This document shows, in pieces, positions 43,867 through 52,397 of a stretch of 64,000 nt of DNA. The translations under genes and the position numbers were made by a program. Position 1 is the stretch's first letter, and every line of letters starts with the position of its first letter. The notes beneath the pieces were generated by a model. It made no database searches. It saw only the letters and a program-made list of their open reading frames with translations, and was not told the DNA's origin. Source of the stretch: Massilia yuzhufengensis (GTDB lineage: Bacteria > Pseudomonadota > Gammaproteobacteria > Burkholderiales > Burkholderiaceae_D); contig NZ_FOLD01000001.1 in the NCBI RefSeq assembly GCF_900112225.1, forward strand, positions 248,001-312,000, written 5' to 3'.

Positions 43867-45093
43867 TCAGTTCAAAATGCTTGCAAGCAAGGCCCCGAAG
43901 CGGGTACGCGGGCAATAGGCGGCAAGCGCATGTGCAGTCGACTTCGCGGCAGCCGCCGCTGGAGCACCGAGTAGCCTGCTGGACGCAGACTGGATGTCCG
44001 AAACCTTGAGACGATCGGCGCGCAGCAAGGCGCCGGCGCCGGTCCGGAGTACACCGTCCATGTTCAGGAACTGGTCCAGATTGCCGGCGATGCCCAACAC
44101 GGGTACACCTGCCACGAGCGCCTGGTGGCAGGTCGGGCTGCCGCCATTGCAGATGACGAGTGCGGCGCGGCGTGCCGCCACTTCGCCAGGAAGAAAGCGT
44201 GCAACGCGGGCATTGTGCGGAATACTCGCCAATTCGACATTTCCGGCCGTTGCGGCCACCACCGTCACCGGCAGCTCGCCAAGCGCCTCCAGGACAAGTG
44301 GCAGTAAACGGCCTTGGCCGGAGCTGCCGAGCGTTACGTACACAATGGGCCTGTCGTCAGGCAACTCGTTCCACCATTCGGGAAAGGCGATTGGGGGAGA
44401 CCAGGTGACTGCGCCAATGTAAGAATGTTCGACAGGCATGGCATGGGCCGGAAACATGTCCGGGATGTCAGCGTAGGCGGTGTAGTCGGCGTCGGTATAG
44501 ATGCGGCGCAGGTCGCTGCCAAGCGCCGGCAGGCCATATTTGCGGCGTACGTGGTTCAATGGCCGGGCATGAAGGGCGAAGGCAAGCGGCCGCGCCGCGC
44601 GAAACAGCGGGTCGGCCAGGGCAATGGGAAGGAAGCGTGTCAGCGGGAGGTCGGGCACCCGATAGCGGGGCGCCGCATAGGGGCTCCAATAAGCGTTAAT
44701 CAGGGACACATAAGGCAGTTTGGCCACCCGCGCGCTTACCGATAGCGACAGCCGGAAATCCCCCACCACCAGGTCGGGCGCCACTTTCTCCAGCAGCGCA
44801 AGGTCATCCTCGACATAGTGCTCGAGCGTGGCCTGGTCGTAGACTGGTTTGCCTTGAGCCAAGGCCTGTAGGAACTGCTGGCTCGACATGCTGCGGATCG
44901 TCCAGCGGGTAAAGCTGGTGCCTGTGAAGCAGAAATCGTACCCCTCGGCACATGCGACGTGGACGTCGTAGCGCTGGGGGTCGAGCGCGCCCGCCAGGGC
45001 GATCACGCGGCCCACGTGGGCCAGCGTTACGGCCTCGGCAACGAAAAGGATTTTCCGGCGCATCTGTGGCGCCTGGCGTGCGGGATCGGGCAT
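43867..45093 (-). CDS. UDP-glycosyltransferase (MGT/UGT-like)
   Basis: This 408-residue GT-B family 1-type enzyme has an N-terminal acceptor domain beginning KILFVAEAVTLAHVGRV. Its C-terminal donor-binding motif is NGGSPTCHQALVAGVPVLG near residue 320, followed by NLDQFLN. Such enzymes glycosylate small lipophilic acceptors as often as polymers. I place the start at ATG 45093; ATG 45063 is also possible. It lies 104 bases after the nitroreductase gene on the same strand and may glycosylate the product of the FeeM/ThiF/nitroreductase set, which is an inference. Confidence 0.83.
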   Translation of the reverse strand: MPDPARQAPQMRRKILFVAEAVTLAHVGRVIALAGALDPQRYDVHVACAEGYDFCFTGTSFTRWTIRSMSSQQFLQALAQGKPVYDQATLEHYVEDDLALLEKVAPDLVVGDFRLSLSVSARVAKLPYVSLINAYWSPYAAPRYRVPDLPLTRFLPIALADPLFRAARPLAFALHARPLNHVRRKYGLPALGSDLRRIYTDADYTAYADIPDMFPAHAMPVEHSYIGAVTWSPPIAFPEWWNELPDDRPIVYVTLGSSGQGRLLPLVLEALGELPVTVVAATAGNVELASIPHNARVARFLPGEVAARRAALVICNGGSPTCHQALVAGVPVLGIAGNLDQFLNMDGVLRTGAGALLRADRLKVSDIQSASSRLLGAPAAAAAKSTAHALAAYCPRTRFGALLASILN

Positions 45094-45161
45094 GGTGGAC
45101 TCTGTGAACAAGATGGATTGCGCCAGGGCAGTCGCAGTAAACCAGGAATCGGGTGCGCGCC

Positions 45162-45178
45162 GCGCCCTGGCAGGGCGC
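45162..45178 (-). other. Hairpin between the nitroreductase and glycosyltransferase genes
   Basis: A 7-bp GC-rich stem, GCGCCCT with AGGGCGC around a GGC loop, lies in the 104-base gap. There is no T-run, so it is unlikely to stop transcription fully; it could limit read-through or stabilise mRNA ends. Confidence 0.35.
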
Positions 45179-45197
45179 ACGTCGCGCGGCGTCCTGG

Positions 45198-46259
45198 CTA
45201 CTTCAACAGGCTGGACAGTTCCTTGCGCCTGGAACGTGCAGGGTAGGGGTTGCCGGCGCCGATACGGCCGATGAACACAGCGTTGGGGACGTCGTCGCCG
45301 ATCAGTTCACGCAATTGCGGCAGCAGACGCCGCGCTGCCGCCTCCACCTTCGCCACGCGGGTAAACGCAAGCTTGTTGCGAAGGTAGCGGGCAAAGATCA
45401 GCGGTGTCATTTCGGGCTGCATGCACAGGCCGAGGCGGGTGGCGGTCAGCCAGAAGCGCTGCACCGCGCGTCCGGCCGCCACGTAGTCGTCGATCCCGAC
45501 CGGCTCCTGGTGAGCCTTGATAACGAAGTGGGCTGCGCACGCAATCCCTGGCACCATATCCATTTCGAGGCGCGGCCCCCAGGTGCCCATCAAGGTATTC
45601 ATCGTCGACAGACGATCCCAGCTCACCATCGCCCACTTCATCATGTGCAAGGTACCGCTATTGACGCCGAGCGCCTGGTCGGGAACACGGTCAGCGCTCT
45701 CGCTGGCGTCCCACTCGATGATGTCGTAGTGGGTACGATAGGCTTCCGGCATGGTCAGACGGACCTTGGCATTGTCGAACATCAGGCGCGCTGCCTGTAG
45801 ACGGCTGCCGAAGGTTTCGAACCAGGCGATGGTGTACCCGGCCCCGACGGCGGCCTCCAGCTCCTGCTTTTCCTGGGTGGTGAGGCGACGTGTTTCCAGC
45901 TTGCGGCGATGCACGCTGCGGGTCTCGATCACGTCCACCAAGGGACTGCGCTGTATCCCGGGGTCCGCCACGAACTGTACGTCGTACACAGGCTGGTCGT
46001 CCGGACTCGCGCCGCGGCGCGTGATATCGGCGCGCAGGCCATGGGCGCTGGCTGCGATTGCCATCGTCTCGAGCAGCGCGCCATGCGACACCTGGCTGGG
46101 ATGGCCGTCGAGGTCGTATACGCAATGCTCGCGGGTGTCGAAGCCATGCACGGCCACATGGGCGGGGCCAAGGATCTCGAAACGCCAGGGCTGGGTGTTG
46201 TCACCGCTTGGCGCCCAGCGCGCCTGGCCCATGATCCAGTCGAGAACCTTGTTGCTCAT
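45198..46259 (-). CDS. Nitroreductase-fold protein
   Basis: This 353-residue protein opens ARWAPSGDNTQPWRFEI, the FMN-phosphate-binding start of nitroreductase-fold enzymes, and has SVHRRKLETRRLT near residue 130. Its length exceeds that of common nitroreductases (about 200), as in the large form that partners ThiF-like proteins and is fused to them in some actinobacteria. It would reduce or oxidise a small substrate using FMN. The ATG at 46259 overlaps the ThiF gene stop by 4 bases, so the pair is coupled. The substrate is unknown. Confidence 0.85.
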   Translation of the reverse strand: MSNKVLDWIMGQARWAPSGDNTQPWRFEILGPAHVAVHGFDTREHCVYDLDGHPSQVSHGALLETMAIAASAHGLRADITRRGASPDDQPVYDVQFVADPGIQRSPLVDVIETRSVHRRKLETRRLTTQEKQELEAAVGAGYTIAWFETFGSRLQAARLMFDNAKVRLTMPEAYRTHYDIIEWDASESADRVPDQALGVNSGTLHMMKWAMVSWDRLSTMNTLMGTWGPRLEMDMVPGIACAAHFVIKAHQEPVGIDDYVAAGRAVQRFWLTATRLGLCMQPEMTPLIFARYLRNKLAFTRVAKVEAAARRLLPQLRELIGDDVPNAVFIGRIGAGNPYPARSRRKELSSLLK

Positions 46260-47131
46260 TGCGGCACCACCTTTCCGGCCAGTTGACGTTTGCCCACTGC
46301 GATCATCAAACGGTGCAGCGGATTGCGGTTGCCACCCGGACGCCAGGTCAGCGCCAGCTTGTTGCGGTAGGCGTCGAACTGCATGCCGTAGGGCGCTGCG
46401 CGGACCTGGCCGCGTTTCAGGAGGATCTTGAGTGCCTCGGTGCCCGCGATGCCGGCGCAGATCTGGCAGGCCATGATCGTCGACGGGCCGCGCCGCTCGT
46501 TGAAACTGACCGCCGACGGCACCACCAGATAGGGACGATGCAGGCCGGCAGGCGCGAGCCCAACCACGAAACGCACCGCCTTGTCGACGTCGGGCAGCTC
46601 GCCCCATTGGAAGTATTCTTCGAAGGTCATCTGGCCCGGGATGAAATTCAGCAGGGCCGCACCCATTCCCAAGGGCGCCACTGTGGTCGCCGGAATTCCC
46701 AGCGCAGCGCAGCGGGCAAAGGTCTGGCGCCGGATCTCGAAGGCGAAGAAGTCAAGACCGTCGATATACAGGTCGACGCCTTCGAGGAAGCTGTCCAGGT
46801 TGCCGCTCTCGATCCCTTCAGGGAAAACCTTGATGTCGATTTCCGGATTGATCCGGCGCGCCATGTCGGCCATCACCTCGACCTTCGGCTCGCCGATGGT
46901 ATCCATGTTGGCGCCGACCTGGCGGTTGAAGTTGGCGATGTCGAAACGGTCGAAATCGGCGATGTGGAAGTTGGAGACGCCGAGGCGTGCCAGGGTGAGC
47001 AGATGGACTCCTCCAACGCCGCCGCCGCCAGCGATGGCAACACGCTTGCCGCGCAGAATTTGTTGTTCTTCAGGGCTTACCCAGCCAATATTGCGGGCAA
47101 ACGCCTTGTCATAGCCAAACGGGGTTGTCAT
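46256..47131 (-). CDS. ThiF/MoeB-like E1 adenylyltransferase-fold protein
   Basis: This 291-residue protein has the nucleotide-binding loop AIAGGGGVGGVH at residues 33-43 and the E1 signature IADFDRFDIANFNRQ near 57-71, where Arg contacts ATP. This family adenylates a carboxylate, usually the C-terminus of a small protein. The paired zinc cysteines of MoeB are not evident; only a CQIC near residue 218 is seen. No ubiquitin-like carrier protein is encoded nearby, so the substrate may be a small molecule or peptide. It lies 40 bases after the FeeM-type gene and overlaps the nitroreductase gene. Confidence 0.87.
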   Translation of the reverse strand: MTTPFGYDKAFARNIGWVSPEEQQILRGKRVAIAGGGGVGGVHLLTLARLGVSNFHIADFDRFDIANFNRQVGANMDTIGEPKVEVMADMARRINPEIDIKVFPEGIESGNLDSFLEGVDLYIDGLDFFAFEIRRQTFARCAALGIPATTVAPLGMGAALLNFIPGQMTFEEYFQWGELPDVDKAVRFVVGLAPAGLHRPYLVVPSAVSFNERRGPSTIMACQICAGIAGTEALKILLKRGQVRAAPYGMQFDAYRNKLALTWRPGGNRNPLHRLMIAVGKRQLAGKVVPQ

Positions 47132-47171
47132 AGGGAATTGCGAGGTAAGGCGAGGGGGAAGCCCCCCTCCG

Positions 47172-47957
47172 TCAGTGGGAACCGTTGGACTGTCGTCCGT
47201 CGATGTTGAGCAGGCGTGCGCGGATACCTTCTTCTTCCCGTGGCGAGAAAAAGAAGGGGTAGAACGACCGCTCCGTCGGTTCGGATGCCCAGGTGCCGCC
47301 GTATTTCTGGATCTGTTCGGTGACGTAGTCCATGTTCACGCGCAGCAGGTAGGCCGGGGCATTGACCCGTGGGTTCGTCTTCAGTTCACTTTCGCGTTTG
47401 AACCCCAGCATGTACTCGTAGAAACGGCGATGACGCGGATTGATCTCGATGATGATATCGGTGCAATCGTGCAGGTCGCGTGCATATAACACAGCCAGGT
47501 GAAACAAGTTGGCCAGTGCAGTCTTTGAACGAACGGCCGTGTCGAAGGCCAGCTTGGTAAATTCACACAGCTTGGCTCCGTCCGCGCGCAGGCGGTCGAG
47601 CTCATCCTTGAAGATCATGTCCCCCGCCAGGCCCACCGTGGAATCGATGCCGATCGTGACTGTGCCTACCACGTCACCTTTGTCGGAAGCGGTCAGGGTA
47701 ATCCGGTTGGGATCGTTGGTAAACGCATGGCTGCCAGCGTAGCCACGCCAGGCATACATTTTGTTAATCAACATGCTTGCCGAGTTACGCCCTTCTGGCG
47801 TATCCAGCAAGCGAATCCCGTAGGAATCCTGGTTCAAGATGATGTCCTCTTCCTCTGAGAATCGAATACTATCCTGATTCTTGCTTTGGGCCGCGTTCGA
47901 TTCGAGCTCGTCCGTAGCATCGTCGGCAACATGCTCGCTTTCAGTCATGGTATTCAC
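47172..47957 (-). CDS. FeeM-type N-acyl amino acid synthase (GNAT superfamily)
   Basis: This 261-residue protein has an acidic N-terminal tail of about 40 residues. The acyltransferase core contains RNSASMLINKMYAWRGYAG near residue 60, VVGTVTIGIDS near 95, and IIEINPRHRRFYEYMLGFK near 180. FeeM relatives use acyl carrier protein thioesters to acylate amino acids such as tyrosine. The start GTG at 47957 has GAAGAGG six bases upstream; ATG 47948 is nine bases inside. It is first in the set FeeM, ThiF, nitroreductase, glycosyltransferase and follows the PrsT gene on the same strand. Confidence 0.83.
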   Translation of the reverse strand: MNTMTESEHVADDATDELESNAAQSKNQDSIRFSEEEDIILNQDSYGIRLLDTPEGRNSASMLINKMYAWRGYAGSHAFTNDPNRITLTASDKGDVVGTVTIGIDSTVGLAGDMIFKDELDRLRADGAKLCEFTKLAFDTAVRSKTALANLFHLAVLYARDLHDCTDIIIEINPRHRRFYEYMLGFKRESELKTNPRVNAPAYLLRVNMDYVTEQIQKYGGTWASEPTERSFYPFFFSPREEEGIRARLLNIDGRQSNGSH

Positions 47958-48032
47958 GGTAAACCTCTTCAAGTTGGACGCGTGTAAGGGACCTGCCCGC
48001 AGGTGCACAGGCTAGCCGCTATCTTTTTTTTA

Positions 48033-50804
48033 TCAAAGCAGCTTAAGGAGAGCTTTGGCCTGTTCCGCCTCGGCAAACGGTTTATTGTCTGCCAGCAATT
48101 TCTCAAGTTCTTTGCGCGCGCTCGCCTTGTCGCCGGATTTGTGCAACGTGGCAGCGAAGTGATACCGCGTACCAGGTGCGTCCGGCGCCGCCGCCAGGGA
48201 CTTCTTCAATAACGGCAGCGCACGCGCCGTGTTTCCCTGTTCCGCCAAAATCCACCCGAGGGTGTCAAGTACAGCCGGGTTGTCCGGCGCCAGCTTTGCC
48301 GCGCGCTCGGCAGTCGCCATTGCACGCGGATCTTTGGCCTGCTGATAAGTCCATGCAAGGTTGTTGAGGAGCACGACATTGTCTGGTTCATGCGCCAGCA
48401 AGCCTTCGAACAGCTGCGCCGCCTCCTTGTACTGCTTCCTCGCCAAGAGCATCTCAGCCAGATAAGTCCGGGTCAGCGCGTCGTTCGGGTTCGCCTTTGA
48501 CCATTCGACGAGATAGTTTTCCGCCTCCTTGTCCTTGCCGCTGAGCCGTAAAGTCTGCGCGACTTTAATGGCCGTGGCCGGTGTCTTGCCGAGAAGGGCA
48601 GATTTCTTATAGGAAACAAGAGCCTGATCAAAACGCTTTAATTGCGTGTGGATATCCCCCTCGACGGCGAATCCAATCGGGGACTTGGGGTTAATCGACT
48701 GCATTTCGCGCGCCATTGCCAGCGCCTGGTCCATTTTGCCAGTACCTACTGCCAGTTCGACCTGAGCCAGGCGGGCTGGCAGATAGTCCGGCTGTAACTC
48801 GACGGCGCGTTTCAGGTCGGCGGCAGCAGCAGCAGGATCTTTCAGCAAGACATGCACGCGTGCAAGGCGCATGTGGACCGGCGCCGATTTCGGCGCCGCC
48901 GCCGCCAGTGCGGAGTAGGTCTCCAAGGCCCCGGTAAAGTCCTTGTTGGCGATTTGCGACTGGCCGAGCAGGTCAGCCAACTGGGGATTTTGTGGCGCAG
49001 TACTGCGAGCCTTGCGCGCCAGGGTGAGCGCCTTATCCGCTTTCCCGGTGGCAAGGTAATGTGCGCCAAGACGCACCACCGGTTCCGTCGCCGATGGATT
49101 TTCAGCGGCCGCTTTTTCGAGCCATGCTGTGGCCTGCTCTTTCTGTCCCTGGCCGCCGGCAAGTTCTGCCAGCGCGAACATGGCTGTCATGTGCTTCTTG
49201 TTCTTTGCGACGAAGGCTTCGAGACGCTGTTTTGCTGCCGCAGGGCCTTTTTCTGCATAATCCATCTTTGCCAGATTGACAACTGGCGCAAAGTCGTCGG
49301 GCTTCAGCGTCGCTGCTTTCTCGAAGCTGGCGCGCGCATTGGCCATGTCGCCCTTGGAGGCGTAGGCCGCGCCCTTGAGGTTTTGGAAAGCAAAATTCCC
49401 AGCGTGCTGCTTTTCCGCTCTGGCCGCCACTGCCAGCGCCTTGTCGAACTGGCGTTGGCTGAGCTCGGCACGCATGAGCGCCAATACGGTTTCGACGGAC
49501 GCAGGATTGAGTTCGACCGCTTTGCTCAGCTCCCCGATGCCTGCCTCGGCATTTCCACCACTGATTCTGGACAAGCCAAGCGAGGTACGCAGGGCCGCCG
49601 ACTTTGGATCGATTGCGCTGGCACGCTCGAAGTAACTCGTCGCCTTGCTGAAGTCTTGCGACTGTGCCGCCGACATGCCTGCCAGCGCCAGCAACTGGCC
49701 ATCGTTCTCGCCATCCTTGAGCAAAGGAGCTAGCGTCGCGGTTGCCTCGGCAGGACGAGCACTTTGCAATTGTGCCTGCGCCAGCAATTTGCGTGCGTAG
49801 GCATGATTGGGGAACGCGTTAACAAACCGCTGTAACTGTTGCTCGGCTTGTTGATACGACCCGAGGTTCAGGTCGACCGCGCCAGACAGCAAGACGGCCG
49901 GCATATAGTTCGGCGCTACCTTGGTAACTTGTTGCAAGGAGTCACGGGCAGCGGTGAACTTATTTTGCTTGAAACTAAGCAGTGCGTCGGTGTAGCGGAC
50001 GATCACGGCATTCGGCGCGACCTTGCGCGCAGCGGAGAGATCTGCCTGAGCGAGATCGTATTTTTGCGCGTCGATATGGAATTGTGCGCGTTCGACCAGC
50101 GCATTCATATGGTCAGGCTTAAGTTTGATAACTTGATCGTAGGCCGCCAAGGCTGCGTCGGTGCGGCCAGTCATGCGCAATAACGTGCCTTTGAACATCC
50201 AGACGCCGGGATCCTTTGGATTGGCCGCCAGCGCCTTTTCCAAGTGCGCATCGGCTCCGGCGGCGTCCTTGCGAGCCATGGCAAGCCGCGCCATGCCGAG
50301 AAGCGGGCCAGGGGCGTCGGGCTTCGCAGCAAGGGCAGCTTCATAGGCTTCGACAGCCTTGGCTTCAGCGCCGGTAGCTGCAAATGCGTCGCCGCGAGCG
50401 GTCAGCAATTCCGGGCCGGGAGGAGCATCCTTCGTTGCGTCGAGCGCTTGCTGGGCTTGCCCCTGCATGAGCAATGACCTGGCCAGAAGAGGCGAGGTCC
50501 GCCCCTGATCGACCTTGAGACTCGCTGCCTTGCGGATTTCCTTTTCCGCCGAGACCGGATCGCCGCTGTCGAGATAGCTGCGTGCCAATTCGACGCGGAT
50601 ATCGCCATCCTCCGGATTGGACGTCGCGGCATTTTTTAACTGGATCAGGGCAGCCTTGTGGTCGCCCTTTTGCTGATATTGCTTTGCGTCAGCCAGTAGT
50701 GACGCACTCGACTGTTCCTTGCTACAGCCGGTTACTCCAGCCAGCGCCAGCATGGTTGACAACACGACGGAAGCGCGAAGCACGTGTTTGGTAGAACGAC
50801 GCAT
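48033..50804 (-). CDS. prsT: PEP-CTERM system TPR-repeat lipoprotein PrsT
   Basis: This 923-residue lipoprotein has a signal peptide ending in the lipobox VTGC near residue 27. Tandem TPR repeats fill nearly the whole chain, with units such as NPEDGDIRVELARSYLDSGD recurring every 34 residues. This length and architecture define PrsT of exosortase A systems. It probably scaffolds assembly of surface proteins or the polymer at the outer membrane. AAGGAA lies upstream of the ATG at 50804. The usual partners PrsK and PrsR (histidine kinase and sigma-54 activator) are absent from this window. Confidence 0.94.
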   Translation of the reverse strand: MRRSTKHVLRASVVLSTMLALAGVTGCSKEQSSASLLADAKQYQQKGDHKAALIQLKNAATSNPEDGDIRVELARSYLDSGDPVSAEKEIRKAASLKVDQGRTSPLLARSLLMQGQAQQALDATKDAPPGPELLTARGDAFAATGAEAKAVEAYEAALAAKPDAPGPLLGMARLAMARKDAAGADAHLEKALAANPKDPGVWMFKGTLLRMTGRTDAALAAYDQVIKLKPDHMNALVERAQFHIDAQKYDLAQADLSAARKVAPNAVIVRYTDALLSFKQNKFTAARDSLQQVTKVAPNYMPAVLLSGAVDLNLGSYQQAEQQLQRFVNAFPNHAYARKLLAQAQLQSARPAEATATLAPLLKDGENDGQLLALAGMSAAQSQDFSKATSYFERASAIDPKSAALRTSLGLSRISGGNAEAGIGELSKAVELNPASVETVLALMRAELSQRQFDKALAVAARAEKQHAGNFAFQNLKGAAYASKGDMANARASFEKAATLKPDDFAPVVNLAKMDYAEKGPAAAKQRLEAFVAKNKKHMTAMFALAELAGGQGQKEQATAWLEKAAAENPSATEPVVRLGAHYLATGKADKALTLARKARSTAPQNPQLADLLGQSQIANKDFTGALETYSALAAAAPKSAPVHMRLARVHVLLKDPAAAAADLKRAVELQPDYLPARLAQVELAVGTGKMDQALAMAREMQSINPKSPIGFAVEGDIHTQLKRFDQALVSYKKSALLGKTPATAIKVAQTLRLSGKDKEAENYLVEWSKANPNDALTRTYLAEMLLARKQYKEAAQLFEGLLAHEPDNVVLLNNLAWTYQQAKDPRAMATAERAAKLAPDNPAVLDTLGWILAEQGNTARALPLLKKSLAAAPDAPGTRYHFAATLHKSGDKASARKELEKLLADNKPFAEAEQAKALLKLL

Positions 50805-50929
50805 ATGTGTTCCTTATAAGGTTTGCGGAAACGCAACAACACAGCATTTCCAGGCATGTATTTTCAATAATACCCTAAGGAACGGCTTATTTCCTCCGCC
50901 ATCTAGTCGGATGTTGCGAAAATAGCGGG

Positions 50930-51364
50930 TCATCCATTGGAACCCCGCAGTCTCCCAAGCAGCGATTCCACATCATCGCTGAGGGGGATCCCGTGCTGCC
51001 GTAGCAATTGCACATGCAGCACAAGATTTTCCAGGACCAACTTGGCCGACACTGCCAGCAAGGTCAGCAGCCGGTCTTCATCGCTGAAATTCTCCATGCT
51101 GGCCGCCATCTCGCACAAGTGGGTCGCCACAAGGCCGCGCAATGCTTCCTCGGGAAACGGCAAATCCGCGAAATCGATGGGATCCGATCTCTCAACTTCG
51201 AGCATCAAGTCTGACAATTGTTGTGGCGTAATAGACAATTGTTTATATTGCGGCGCGATGCGCCTGCTGGGGGCGATGTGGACATCCGGATTGTATATCG
51301 CATTGCCACGGGATGGATGGTGCCTCCGCCCGGGTGCTGATATTGACGGGGCCATGCATTGCAC
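50930..51364 (-). CDS. Small protein of unknown function
   Basis: I do not recognise this 144-residue protein. After a low-complexity N-terminus, which may mean the true start is internal, it has an acidic helical core: SDPIDFADLPFPEEALRG, then THLCEMAASMENFSDEDRLL and LLAVSAKLVLENLVLHVQLL. No signal peptide or membrane segment is seen, so it is probably cytoplasmic. It lies between the PEP-CTERM gene and prsT on the same strand, and may be co-transcribed from the sigma-54 promoter at 52233-52250. Confidence 0.55.
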   Translation of the reverse strand: MQCMAPSISAPGRRHHPSRGNAIYNPDVHIAPSRRIAPQYKQLSITPQQLSDLMLEVERSDPIDFADLPFPEEALRGLVATHLCEMAASMENFSDEDRLLTLLAVSAKLVLENLVLHVQLLRQHGIPLSDDVESLLGRLRGSNG

Positions 51365-51398
51365 CCCGGCGCGGTTGCCTGGCTACCACGTGTATCGA

Positions 51399-52199
51399 TT
51401 AGTATCGACGGCGACGCGCTACGGCAAATGCGCCAAGCGCGGCGGCGATCAAGCTGACCGACCCGGGTTCCGGCACACCGTTTGGGGGATCGGGCGGATT
51501 GGTCGGGTCGCCGTCGACCTGGGCTACCGCGCGGTCGAGCACTTCCAGCCACCCCTCATTTTGGGTTCCCAGAGGTGCGGCGTCGAAGAAGTCCCATCCA
51601 AGTTGAACGATCTGACCGGAACCGAAGTTGAACAGGGTAACGGTGGACACCAGCAGGTCATCGTAGATGGATCGCGCACCGGGTGGTAGCGAGGACAGCT
51701 GGAAACCTCCCGTCGTTGGCGAGGGGGGCAAGGTCGCGGGACCGCCTGCAAACGTCGTACCGATGGCTGCTGGGCGCAAGGTCGAGGTGTCGGCGAGGTC
51801 GAAGACCAGGCTGAAGCCAAACAGCGTGTTGAGCGTGTCCCGGAAATCCGCCGCGATGATCAGGCCACCGCCGCCGGCAACAAAATTGCGCAGCACGTTG
51901 CGGGCGCTTTCATCCAGTGCGTCGATGAGGGAACCGTTTTCCTGTTCGGGAATGACCAGTACGGTCTGGCCGGCCAGCGCGGCGGTGATGCCGGCCGCGT
52001 CGGTTGCGGTGAAAGTCGTGACCGGATTGCCAGTGTCTATCAGCGCGGCCTGAAGGGTGTCGGACTCAGCTTCATTAGTATCGCTGGTGTCGACAATGCT
52101 TCCATTATCAAAAACAAGAACGGGTGCGGCGTGGACAACAAACATGAAGGAACCAAGGACGCATGCCGCCAACGCTCTCAAGACTAATGCCGAGTTCAT
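51399..52199 (-). CDS. PEP-CTERM protein with a glutamine amidotransferase-like fold
   Basis: This 266-residue protein has a strong ribosome-binding site (AGAGGAGAAC) before the ATG at 52199, a signal peptide cleaved near VHAAP, and a complete sorting signal VPEPGS, helix, ARRRRY at the C-terminus. The mature part has VLVIPEQENGSL and NFVAGGGGLIIAADFRD, a pattern of ThuA- or class I amidotransferase-like Rossmann folds. The catalytic Cys of that fold is not visible, so it may be a binding domain only. It is a predicted exosortase A substrate and the first gene after the sigma-54 promoter at 52233-52250. Confidence 0.92.
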   Translation of the reverse strand: MNSALVLRALAACVLGSFMFVVHAAPVLVFDNGSIVDTSDTNEAESDTLQAALIDTGNPVTTFTATDAAGITAALAGQTVLVIPEQENGSLIDALDESARNVLRNFVAGGGGLIIAADFRDTLNTLFGFSLVFDLADTSTLRPAAIGTTFAGGPATLPPSPTTGGFQLSSLPPGARSIYDDLLVSTVTLFNFGSGQIVQLGWDFFDAAPLGTQNEGWLEVLDRAVAQVDGDPTNPPDPPNGVPEPGSVSLIAAALGAFAVARRRRY

Positions 52200-52232
52200 T
52201 TAGTTCTCCTCTGGTTGAGTGTCCGAAAGAAC

Positions 52233-52250
52233 TAAGCAAGCTCCGTACCA
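52233..52250 (-). promoter_or_regulatory. Sigma-54 promoter of the second PEP-CTERM gene
   Basis: On the minus strand the site is TGGTACGGAGCTTGCTTA, with GG and GC exactly 10 bases apart. It shares the spacing and the GCTTGCTTA half with the promoter at 43751-43768. The expected transcript start is about 25 bases before the ATG at 52199. All genes downstream as far as 43867 lie on this strand and could form a long transcript. Confidence 0.85.
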
Positions 52251-52354
52251 CTAATTATTTGCGTTTGCGTACAAGCACTTAGTGTCGGGTAAATCGGAGA
52301 TGCATCGAACCATGTAAATTTTGCCGACAGGCGGTATACCGCACCTGAAGGCGA

Positions 52355-52389
52355 TGACGGAACGCTATCGATTGAAACGCGCTCCGTCA
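52355..52389 (-). terminator. Possible terminator hairpin after icmF
   Basis: TGACGGAACGC (52355-52365) can pair with GCGCTCCGTCA (52379-52389) with one G-T wobble and a 13-base loop. It lies 8 bases beyond the icmF stop. There is no clear T-run, so the call is tentative. A separate 12-bp palindrome, GCGGTATACCGC, lies next to it at 52331-52342. Confidence 0.4.
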
Positions 52390-52397
52390 CGCAAGCG

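Noticed and set aside
46256..47131. Housekeeping MoeB or ThiF
   Set aside because: No moaD, thiS or other carrier gene is nearby, the paired zinc cysteines are not evident, and the context is nitroreductase and FeeM.
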